A stretch of 7,585 bases of DNA from Clostridia bacterium (lineage in GTDB: Bacteria > Bacillota > Clostridia > Christensenellales > Borkfalkiaceae), in NCBI GenBank assembly GCA_017505675.1, contig JAFVOV010000014.1, positions 1 to 7,585 on the forward strand, read 5' to 3'. The translations under genes were made by a program, and so were the position numbers. Shown one piece after another: positions 1 through 5,631 of this stretch. The stretch's first letter is position 1; each line of letters begins with the position of its first letter. Under the pieces are notes generated by a model. That model saw only the letters and a program-made list of their open reading frames with translations. It made no database searches and had not been told where the DNA came from.

Positions 1-2
1 AA

Positions 3-230
3 ATATTCAGGAAATTTTATGAGCAAGGGGATATTTATAAGGGCAGTTATGAAGGTCTTTATTGCACTCCTTGTGAAAGTTTTTGGACGGAAAGTCAACT
101 TGTTGACGGAAAATGTCCTGATTGCGGAAGAAGCGTAGAAAAAACAAAGGAAGAAAGCTATTTCTTCAAGCTTTCAAAATATCAGGACAGACTTATTTTC
201 ACATCAATTTTCTCCGTAAATATTCTATAA
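3..230 (+). CDS. metG: Truncated methionyl-tRNA synthetase fragment (5' end outside window; probable remnant or assembly join)
   Basis: Reading frame 3 is open from the left edge to a TAA at 228-230 (75 residues visible). It carries the zinc-knuckle part of class I methionyl-tRNA synthetase, the cytosolic enzyme that charges tRNA-Met. Two CxxC pairs (C21/C24 and C38/C41 of the fragment, in YCTPCESFWTESQL and KCPDCGR) are followed by the family signature EESYFFKLSKYQDRL. Family resemblance stops at about residue 65 (position 197). The last ten or so residues are antisense to the end of murE and look like nothing in the family. Full MetG of this type is over 600 residues, so the rest of the catalytic core, the KMSKS loop and the anticodon-binding domain are missing. 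The gene converges on murE and overlaps its last 32 nt. Family identity is clear. Whether this is a pseudogene, a rearrangement or a misassembly cannot be told from the window. Confidence 0.85.
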   Translation: MFRKFYEQGDIYKGSYEGLYCTPCESFWTESQLVDGKCPDCGRSVEKTKEESYFFKLSKYQDRLIFTSIFSVNIL

Positions 231-1644
231 CCGTATCTTTATCATTATAAAGTTTTTTTATACCGAGTATTTCTTGATATTTTTCGCTACCCTTTCCCGC
301 AATAAGTAGTGCGTCACTTGGTTTTAGTATATCAAGGGCGTATTTAATGGCATCTTCTCTATCTTCTATCGCAATGTAATTTTTATTTACTAAAAGCACG
401 CCCTTTTCTATTTCGTTTATAATTTCCATAGGCTCTTCATATCTAGGGTTATCAGAAGTTATAATTGTAAAATCAGCGTTTTTTGCGCTTACCGCTCCCA
501 TAATTTCACGCTTACTTTTATCCCTATTTCCACCGCAACCAAACAAACTTATTAGCCTACCCTTAACTATCGGGCGCAATGCTAAAAGAGATTTTTCCAG
601 CCCGTCAGGCGTATGCGCGTAGTCAATATACACGCTAAAATTTCCGTCGTAAATTTTTTCCAACCTACCGCTAACTACGTCTGCTTTAATAAGACCGTCA
701 ACCGCTTTTTTAGGCGAAACGCCGATTAAAGAGCAAGCGCTAACGGCGGCTAAAGCGTTATAAACATTAAACTTACCTATCAAATTTATGCTTACGTCAT
801 AAACGCAGTCGAACAAATTAATAATAAACGTTGAGCCGTTTGCATCACTTTTAATATCTATTGCGAATACGTCTGACGGGTTTTCTACCCCATAGGCTAA
901 AGCGCCTTTTTTCATTGATAATATTTCCCTGCCGACAGTATCGTCACTATTAGTTACAATAAAATTACATTCGTTATCATTAAAAAACTTCAATTTAGCC
1001 TGTTTATACGTTTCCATATCCCCGAAAAAATCAAGGTGGTCTTGAGTAAAGTTTGTAAATACCGCCACTTGAAATTTTAGTCCGTTTACCTTTCCCCAAT
1101 AAACTGCGTGGGCGGAAACTTCCATAACAACCGTGCGTACGCCACAAGCGTACATATCGGCAAGCGTTTTATGTAACTCTATAGGGTCGGGCGTTGTAAG
1201 TGAGGGCTCTTTTACCTTACCAGCGTAAAATGCGCCTAGCGTTCCTATAACGCCACACTTACGCCCTGCATTTTCTAAAATATTTTTTATTAAGTGCGTA
1301 GTTGTTGTTTTACCGTTAGTGCCTAAAACGGCAATAAGTTTCATTTTTTTATCAACGCCACCGTAATAAGTAGACGCTAAAACACACATTGCGGCGCGCG
1401 TATCTTTAACTATAATTTGCGTTAAACTAGTTTGAAGTTCGTTTTGGGTAAATATTGCTACCGCGCCGAATTTTTCCACCTGCCTAATATATTCGTGGCC
1501 ATCAAAGTCTTTGCCCTTAATACAAATAAACGCGCACCCTTTAGTTACCGCGTTACTGTCAATTTTTAATTCGGTAACTTCAACGTCAGTTGAGCCTATA
1601 ATTTTTATTACTTCTAATTTTTTTATTAAATCTTTAAGTTTCAT
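199..1644 (-). CDS. murE: UDP-N-acetylmuramoyl-tripeptide ligase MurE, meso-diaminopimelate type
   Basis: Cytoplasmic ATP-dependent Mur ligase that adds the third stem-peptide residue to UDP-MurNAc-L-Ala-D-Glu during peptidoglycan precursor synthesis. The 481 residues match the usual family length. The N-terminal UDP-binding domain is about 1-100. The central ATPase domain has the P-loop GTNGKTTTT (108-116), TTPDP (150-154), MEVSAHA (174-180) and DHLDFFGDMETYKQAK (202-217), which includes the region of the carbamylated lysine. The C-terminal domain has GCGGNRDKSKR (369-379) and DNPR (398-401). DNPR is the known signature of meso-diaminopimelate-adding enzymes; lysine-adding enzymes differ there. 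The C-terminal GKGHE motif reads GKGSE (450-454), a His-to-Ser change that keeps the Glu. The ATG is preceded by GGGGG with a 5-nt gap. It starts 15 nt after the PBP gene and is surely co-transcribed with it. The usual next gene, murF, is absent; the metG fragment abuts its stop codon instead. Confidence 0.96.
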   Translation of the reverse strand: MKLKDLIKKLEVIKIIGSTDVEVTELKIDSNAVTKGCAFICIKGKDFDGHEYIRQVEKFGAVAIFTQNELQTSLTQIIVKDTRAAMCVLASTYYGGVDKKMKLIAVLGTNGKTTTTHLIKNILENAGRKCGVIGTLGAFYAGKVKEPSLTTPDPIELHKTLADMYACGVRTVVMEVSAHAVYWGKVNGLKFQVAVFTNFTQDHLDFFGDMETYKQAKLKFFNDNECNFIVTNSDDTVGREILSMKKGALAYGVENPSDVFAIDIKSDANGSTFIINLFDCVYDVSINLIGKFNVYNALAAVSACSLIGVSPKKAVDGLIKADVVSGRLEKIYDGNFSVYIDYAHTPDGLEKSLLALRPIVKGRLISLFGCGGNRDKSKREIMGAVSAKNADFTIITSDNPRYEEPMEIINEIEKGVLLVNKNYIAIEDREDAIKYALDILKPSDALLIAGKGSEKYQEILGIKKLYNDKDTVIEYLRRKLM

Positions 1645-1659
1645 TATATCCCCCGAAAG

Positions 1660-3405
1660 TCATCTTACTTTAGATAAATTTTTCAAATTGATTATACCTT
1701 CAAAAACTTCCTTTGCGTACGGCGCTGCTACAGTACTACCGTAATATTGTCCTACAGGCTCATCTATAATTACAAGCGCTAAATATTTTGGCGCGGTTGC
1801 GGGAAAATATCCAACGAAAGAAGAAACGTATTTACCTGCCGCAATAATACCGTTTTCATACTTTTGCGCCGTACCTGTTTTGCCAGCAACTGCGTATCCC
1901 TCAATATACGCTTGTTTTCCAGAACCTTCGCTTACTACCTGTTCTAGCATTGTATTTAAAATCTCAGACGCTCTACTGCTTATAACTTTATTTTTTAATT
2001 GTGGTTCAACTTTTTCAGCAACCAAACCGTTATCCGTATAAATTTCACTCACTAGGTACGGGGTAAAATAGTTTCCACCGTTAATTGCGGCAGCGGTAGC
2101 AGCGGCAAGTTGAAGCCCTGTTACTGCAATCGTTTGCCCAAACGCTATTCTTGCTAAATCTACGTTTTGAACTGCGGATACGGGCAAAACCATCCCTTGC
2201 GCTTCACCGCCATAGTCAATGCCCGTTACCGCGCCGTAATTGAAAAGTTCAATATATTTATACATAGTTTGCTTACCTAATGACATTGCAATATCAACGA
2301 ATATGGGGTTACAACTATTGTTAAGCCCACCCTGCAAAGTTAGCGCGGAATGTTTGCCGTTTTTATGGTCGCTCCAACACTTTACTTTTTGCCCGTCTAT
2401 ATACCTATACCTTGATGAATTGTAGATATGATTAGGCGAAAAAGCATTAGAATTGCCTTGTAAATATTCTTCAATATTAGCCGCGGCGGTAAGCACCTTA
2501 AAAGTTGAGCCCGGCTCGTATACGTCACAAACCAAATTATTTCTTGAAAGCGCGTTGAGCATAGATAAATCATCACGCGGAATTTCGTTTAAGTTAAAAG
2601 ACGGTTTTACACAAAGCGCTTTAATTGCGCCCGTAGACGGGTCAAGAACTAACATTTGCGCTGATTTTGCCTGATGCACTTCCATTGCTTCTTCCATAGC
2701 AGTTTCACATAGTTGTTGAATTTCATAATCTACGGTAAGTTTTATATTTAAACCGTCCGTTGCAGGTTTATAACTTGCTTTACCGCCGTTAATTTCCACA
2801 CCGACTATATCCGTTTCATACAAAATTTCGCCGTCTATTCCCGATAAATATTTATCATAATAAAGTTCTAACCCCGATTGACCTTTTCCGTCTGTAGAAG
2901 TAAAACCTAAAACAGAAGTTAAAAATTCGTTATATGGATACACTCTAAAATTATCACGCGAATAATATACGCCTGACAAGTTTTTTTCTATGATTTTAGA
3001 TATTTTACTCTTTTCGACCTGTTTTTTAATGGTAATTTCACTTGATACCGTTCCCGTTAAACGCGAGTATACGTAATTAAAATCCATTTCCAAAATATCA
3101 GATAAATCTTTTGCTAAACTTTCACTATTAGAAACGGCGCTCTTACGGACAAAAACGGTATAAGTATCGTTATTATCGGCAAGGATTACGCCGTTTGAAT
3201 CAACAATTTTACCACGCGCGGCAATAACGGGGATTTCTCTAGTCCATTGGTCAATGGCTTTTTCTTGCAAATCTTCACCCCATATTACTTGAACATATAA
3301 AAGTCTGCCTAAAACGAACAAAAATAAAAAGGTTACCGCAAGTATAATTGCGAATAACCTCTTTCGTAAAATCGTTATTGAAAATTCTTTTTTAATTTTA
3401 ATCAT
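1660..3405 (-). CDS. ftsI: Class B penicillin-binding protein (FtsI/PBP2B/SpoVD family transpeptidase)
   Basis: Membrane-anchored D,D-transpeptidase that cross-links peptidoglycan, most likely at the division septum. The 581 residues show a short basic cytoplasmic start, one transmembrane segment (about 17-42), a PBP dimerisation/pedestal domain (about 55-210, with AARGKIVDSNG at 62-72) and a transpeptidase domain (about 245-570). The three active-site motifs are intact: STFK with nucleophile S300 and K303, SCN (364-366) and KTG (509-511, in AGKTGTAQ). There is no C-terminal PASTA domain, unlike B. subtilis PBP2B and SpoVD, and the protein ends soon after the catalytic domain. The position between an ftsL-like gene and murE is the standard dcw place for this gene. 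SpoVD (spore cortex) and FtsI (vegetative septum) cannot be separated by sequence alone; with only one such gene here, the division role is favoured. A run of GGGGG directly abuts the ATG, an unusually tight Shine-Dalgarno spacing. Confidence 0.93.
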   Translation of the reverse strand: MIKIKKEFSITILRKRLFAIILAVTFLFLFVLGRLLYVQVIWGEDLQEKAIDQWTREIPVIAARGKIVDSNGVILADNNDTYTVFVRKSAVSNSESLAKDLSDILEMDFNYVYSRLTGTVSSEITIKKQVEKSKISKIIEKNLSGVYYSRDNFRVYPYNEFLTSVLGFTSTDGKGQSGLELYYDKYLSGIDGEILYETDIVGVEINGGKASYKPATDGLNIKLTVDYEIQQLCETAMEEAMEVHQAKSAQMLVLDPSTGAIKALCVKPSFNLNEIPRDDLSMLNALSRNNLVCDVYEPGSTFKVLTAAANIEEYLQGNSNAFSPNHIYNSSRYRYIDGQKVKCWSDHKNGKHSALTLQGGLNNSCNPIFVDIAMSLGKQTMYKYIELFNYGAVTGIDYGGEAQGMVLPVSAVQNVDLARIAFGQTIAVTGLQLAAATAAAINGGNYFTPYLVSEIYTDNGLVAEKVEPQLKNKVISSRASEILNTMLEQVVSEGSGKQAYIEGYAVAGKTGTAQKYENGIIAAGKYVSSFVGYFPATAPKYLALVIIDEPVGQYYGSTVAAPYAKEVFEGIINLKNLSKVR

Positions 3406-3410
3406 CCCCC
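3403..3410 (-). promoter_or_regulatory. Shine-Dalgarno run abutting the class B PBP start codon
   Basis: On the minus strand GGGGG sits directly against the ATG at 3403-3405. Normal spacing is 5-9 nt, and no better-spaced in-frame ATG follows before the transmembrane segment. Inefficient initiation is a possible consequence; the start is otherwise supported by MIKIKKEFSITILRKR, a normal basic lead into the membrane helix. Confidence 0.5.
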
Positions 3411-3419
3411 AAATTTTAT

Positions 3420-3435
3420 ATAGCGTATCCGCTAT
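3420..3435. repeat. Small inverted repeat between the ftsL-like and PBP genes
   Basis: A 6-bp stem (ATAGCG/CGCTAT) with a 4-nt loop lies in the 60-nt gap about 10 nt upstream of the PBP Shine-Dalgarno run. No T-run follows on the minus strand, so it is not a terminator there. It may be a weak mRNA hairpin affecting processing or initiation, or chance. Confidence 0.35.
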
Positions 3436-3465
3436 TACAAATTTATTCGGGAAACTTTTATTTAA

Positions 3466-4089
3466 TTACTTTTTAACCATTCCGTATTCGTTTTCAGCAA
3501 CGTTTATTATATAGTTGCTGTCAGATATACTTTCGATTTTTGTTGTAACTTCATTAAATCTTTCAATAGTTGCGTTAAGTTCTGCCGCTTTTGCCGTATT
3601 AGAATTTGAAAGTTTTGCTAAAACCCCCGTATTTAATATTATAAGCGCAAGAATTATAGTAACCGCGAGAGAATAAAGTATAACTGCAAGTTTACCTTTA
3701 CTGTTAAGTTGGTAAGAACTTTCGCTTTCAACCGCAGTTGCTTGTTTCATTTCTTCACGGATTTGGTCGATATTTTCACCAAACTGCATAGTCGTAGACG
3801 TGGGGCGAATATCTTCTTCCGCAACGGAAACAGTTTCTTCCATAACCGCCTTTTCTTCTACAGCCGCTTCTTCAGCCTGACGTTCAGCGTATCTATCGTA
3901 ATTCATAAGTTTATCCAAATTTCTTTGCATTCTTTCTTTTGCATCATTTAGATTATTTTCCCTAACCGGCGCAACGGTAGAATAACCGGCACTTGCGCGG
4001 GGTCTTTCTAATAATTCAACTCCGCCCCTTGCTGAACCGCTCGTGTTTGCGGTAAAGTTATCGGTTGTAGAACGTCTTGCTGTAACCAT
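3466..4089 (-). CDS. ftsL: FtsL-like bitopic division protein with a long cytoplasmic N-terminus
   Basis: Named by topology and position rather than by clear sequence identity. Its 207 residues comprise a hydrophilic, low-complexity N-terminus (1-132) that includes an Ala/Glu-rich stretch (about 69-93), one transmembrane helix (about 133-156, KGKLAVILYSLAVTIILALI onward) and a short extracytoplasmic part (157-207) with helical, coiled-coil-like spacing (AAELNATIERFNEV) ending in NYIINVAENEYGMVKK. This small single-pass plan, placed between rsmH and the class B PBP gene, is that of FtsL, which with FtsB/DivIC forms a complex activating septal peptidoglycan synthesis. Typical FtsL proteins are about 90-120 residues with a short cytoplasmic tail, so the roughly 130-residue N-terminus is unusual. 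The start is supported by AAAGGAG seven nt before the ATG. It lies 40 nt after rsmH and 60 nt before the PBP gene. An alternative is a lineage-specific septum protein that replaced FtsL. Confidence 0.72.
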   Translation of the reverse strand: MVTARRSTTDNFTANTSGSARGGVELLERPRASAGYSTVAPVRENNLNDAKERMQRNLDKLMNYDRYAERQAEEAAVEEKAVMEETVSVAEEDIRPTSTTMQFGENIDQIREEMKQATAVESESSYQLNSKGKLAVILYSLAVTIILALIILNTGVLAKLSNSNTAKAAELNATIERFNEVTTKIESISDSNYIINVAENEYGMVKK

Positions 4090-4115
4090 ACAATTTCTCC
4101 TTTATTTTCAAGTTG

Positions 4116-4134
4116 TTTAACGTATAACGTTAAA
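4116..4134. repeat. Inverted repeat over the rsmH stop codon
   Basis: A perfect 8-bp palindromic stem TTTAACGT/ACGTTAAA with a 3-nt loop covers the rsmH TAA and part of the 40-nt gap before the ftsL-like gene. On the plus strand it is followed by six T, but no plus-strand gene ends there. On the operon strand it has no T-run. The stem is AT-rich and weak. Confidence 0.45.
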
Positions 4135-5068
4135 TTTTTTCGGCTATACGGAGTTTTGCGCTCCGCGCTCTGCCGTTATTGTTTAATTCTTCTTCCCCCG
4201 CCGTTATTGGATGACGGGTAATAATTTCCACTTCTTTTTTCTTACCGCATACGCATATCGGTAAACTTTTATCACAAATGCAATCGCATTCAAGTTCTTT
4301 AAACGCTTTTTTAACAATTCTGTCTTCTAAAGAGTGGAAAGTTAAAATCACTATTCTTCCACCTTTATTTAACGCCCTTGCCATAGAAAGTACCGTTTCA
4401 TAAAGCCCGTCAAGTTCGCCGTTTACTTCAATTCTAATTGCTTGGAAAGTCTTTTTTGCCGGGTGACCGTCTTGCTGAAACTTTTTAGGGATACTTTTTT
4501 CAATAATTTTAACAAGTTCACCCGTTGTTTCTATGCGTTTTTTCTTTCTATATTCACAAATTGACGATACTATTGAAAAGGCAAATCTTTCTTCGCCGTA
4601 TTCCGTCAATACCCTTTTAAGTTCTCTTTCGCCATATTCGTTTACAACTTTTTCAGCGGTTAGCGGATTACTTTTATCCATTCTCATATCCAAACGAACG
4701 TCGTCTGACATATAAGAAAAGCCCCTGCTTTTATCGTCAAGTTGAAAACTTGAAACGCCTAAATCTAAAAGTATTCCGTCAAAACCTTCAATACCTAGAT
4801 TTTCTTTTATATTAACGAAATTCTTAAAATTATCTTTAACGATGGTAAATCTTCCGTCAAACTCGGTTAGCCTGTCCGTTGCTCTACTTATAGCGTAATC
4901 ATCTAAATCAGTTGCAACAAGTTTTCCGTTAGGCGCGCTTTGCTTTAATATTTCATAAGAATGACCGCCACCGCCTAAAGTTCCGTCAAAATATATTCCG
5001 TCACTTTTAAGTTTTAGCCCTTCGATACACTCGTTGAGCATTACCGAAACGTGTTTATAATCAGTCAT
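4130..5068 (-). CDS. rsmH: 16S rRNA (cytosine(1402)-N4)-methyltransferase RsmH
   Basis: SAM-dependent methyltransferase (formerly MraW) that methylates N4 of C1402 in 16S rRNA, in the decoding centre. The 312 residues match the usual length. Visible motifs are KHVSVMLNECIEGL (5-18), the SAM-binding loop DGTLGGGGHS (28-37), DLGVSSFQLD (102-111), RGFSYMSDDVRLDMRMD (115-131), the PAKKTFQAIRIEVN region (203-216; often PATRVFQALRIEVN), TFHSLEDRIVK (243-253) and the end ARSAKLRIAEK (301-311). A cysteine-rich insert (C261, C263, C265, C272, C274) is seen in many Gram-positive members and need not bind metal. The start overlaps the end of mraZ by 8 nt (ATGACTGA) and no Shine-Dalgarno sequence is evident, so translation probably depends on coupling to mraZ. 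This is the classic second gene of the dcw cluster. Confidence 0.97.
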   Translation of the reverse strand: MTDYKHVSVMLNECIEGLKLKSDGIYFDGTLGGGGHSYEILKQSAPNGKLVATDLDDYAISRATDRLTEFDGRFTIVKDNFKNFVNIKENLGIEGFDGILLDLGVSSFQLDDKSRGFSYMSDDVRLDMRMDKSNPLTAEKVVNEYGERELKRVLTEYGEERFAFSIVSSICEYRKKKRIETTGELVKIIEKSIPKKFQQDGHPAKKTFQAIRIEVNGELDGLYETVLSMARALNKGGRIVILTFHSLEDRIVKKAFKELECDCICDKSLPICVCGKKKEVEIITRHPITAGEEELNNNGRARSAKLRIAEKI

Positions 5069-5492
5069 TTGAATCTAACGCGTCGAGCGCGTCTGCAAGG
5101 TCTTCAAAGTTTACGTCGCTGAAATATTCGTTCCAAACTTCTTCACTCCAAATTTCAACGCAGTTAGGTCCTTTAAATACCATTATATTTTTATCTATTT
5201 TTGCGAACTTACGGAGATGGTCTGGAAGAATAAATCTACCCTGCTTGTCTTCTTCAGGCTTAAATACGTTAGAGAGTATGAAACGCGCAGCCTTTAACTG
5301 TTTTTCTCTGTAAGCGTTAATCTTTTTTAGTTTGTTTTCGACTTCTTCCATTTCTTTTGCGGTGTATACGTAAAGACAACCGCCCGTGCCAACCGTAATC
5401 GAATAATTCGACCCGAGTTCTTCACGCAGTTTTGCCGGAATTCTCATTCTGTTTTTCGCATCTAATTGATGCGCGTAACTTTTACCGGACAT
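5061..5492 (-). CDS. mraZ: Transcriptional regulator MraZ
   Basis: DNA-binding protein of the AbrB-like swapped-hairpin fold that forms ring-shaped oligomers and controls the dcw operon by binding its own promoter. The 143 residues are the expected size. The two internal repeats each carry the family DxKxR-type signature: D11-A-K-N-R15 (LDAKNRMRIPAKLREEL) and D82-K-Q-G-R86 (DKQGRFILPDHLRKFA). The first gene of the cluster, it has a strong promoter just upstream and an AAGGGGAG ribosome binding site about 12 nt before the ATG. Known relatives bind short direct repeats rich in GTGG/TGGG at about 10-nt spacing. Candidates lie in and upstream of the promoter, so negative autoregulation is likely but inferred. 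Its stop is embedded in the start of rsmH. Confidence 0.97.
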   Translation of the reverse strand: MSGKSYAHQLDAKNRMRIPAKLREELGSNYSITVGTGGCLYVYTAKEMEEVENKLKKINAYREKQLKAARFILSNVFKPEEDKQGRFILPDHLRKFAKIDKNIMVFKGPNCVEIWSEEVWNEYFSDVNFEDLADALDALDSND

Positions 5493-5534
5493 GAAAAAAG
5501 ACTACTCCCCTTGTTTTGCTGTATGGTTATTATA
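5493..5534 (-). promoter_or_regulatory. 5' leader and ribosome binding site of mraZ
   Basis: If transcription starts about 7 nt after the -10 hexamer (near 5522), the leader is about 30 nt. It contains AAGGGGAG, a good Shine-Dalgarno match, about 12 nt from the ATG at 5492. No riboswitch-like folding is apparent. Confidence 0.6.
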
Positions 5535-5557
5535 GCACACATTTTAACCACCGTCAA
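5529..5557 (-). promoter_or_regulatory. Sigma-A-type promoter of mraZ and the dcw operon
   Basis: Reading the minus strand, TTGACG (5552-5557) is separated by exactly 17 nt from a consensus TATAAT (5529-5534). A TG one base before the -10 hexamer makes it an extended -10. This is a near-ideal housekeeping promoter in the right place. It is directly seen as sequence; activity is inferred. Confidence 0.88.
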
Positions 5558-5560
5558 CCC
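5542..5560 (-). promoter_or_regulatory. Candidate MraZ operator, promoter-proximal copy
   Basis: On the minus strand this 19-nt element reads GGGTTGACGGTGGTTAAAA, covers the -35 hexamer and runs into the spacer. It matches 16 of 19 bases of a second copy 71 nt upstream. It contains GTGG, the core of known MraZ boxes, followed about 10 nt later by TGTG. Occupation would block polymerase, fitting autorepression. The link to MraZ is inferred from location and core sequence. Confidence 0.45.
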
Positions 5561-5597
5561 TTTTTTAAAATTTTTTTGTCTTTTTTTTAAGTTTTTT
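5561..5597. promoter_or_regulatory. Phased A-tracts upstream of the mraZ promoter (UP element or intrinsic bend)
   Basis: Four runs of T on the plus strand (A on the mraZ sense strand) lie at 5561-5566, 5571-5577, 5581-5588 and 5592-5597. Their centres are about 10.5, 10.5 and 10 nt apart, matching one DNA helical turn. The nearest run begins 4 nt upstream of the -35 hexamer, where an UP element contacts the RNA polymerase alpha subunit. Phased A-tracts are known to curve DNA; the effect here is inferred. Confidence 0.65.
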
Positions 5598-5612
5598 GAA
5601 CGAATTTTACAC

Positions 5613-5631
5613 TTTTAACCACCACTAACCC
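5613..5631 (-). promoter_or_regulatory. Candidate MraZ operator, distal copy overlapping the murI stop codon
   Basis: The minus strand reads GGGTTAGTGGTGGTTAAAA, 16 of 19 identical to the promoter-proximal copy, and continues into GTGT so that GTGG and GTGT are exactly 10 nt apart. It also encodes the last residues of MurI (VSGG and stop). The phased A-tracts lie between the two copies. It could be chance similarity constrained by coding. Confidence 0.38.

Noticed and set aside
21..139. Frame-1 open stretch beginning at an early ATG (18-20 region) on the plus strand
   Set aside because: It overlaps the metG frame, has no family features, and ends at a TAG near 139.
1511..1744. Plus-strand open frames at 1511-1744, 2240-2425, 2453-2674, 3709-3951, 4533-4715 and 5747-5944
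   Set aside because: All are antisense to strongly conserved genes, have no ribosome binding site of note and encode no recognisable motif.
5493..5614. Intrinsic terminator between murI and mraZ
   Set aside because: The T-runs and A-runs there are not preceded by any stable GC-containing stem in either direction.
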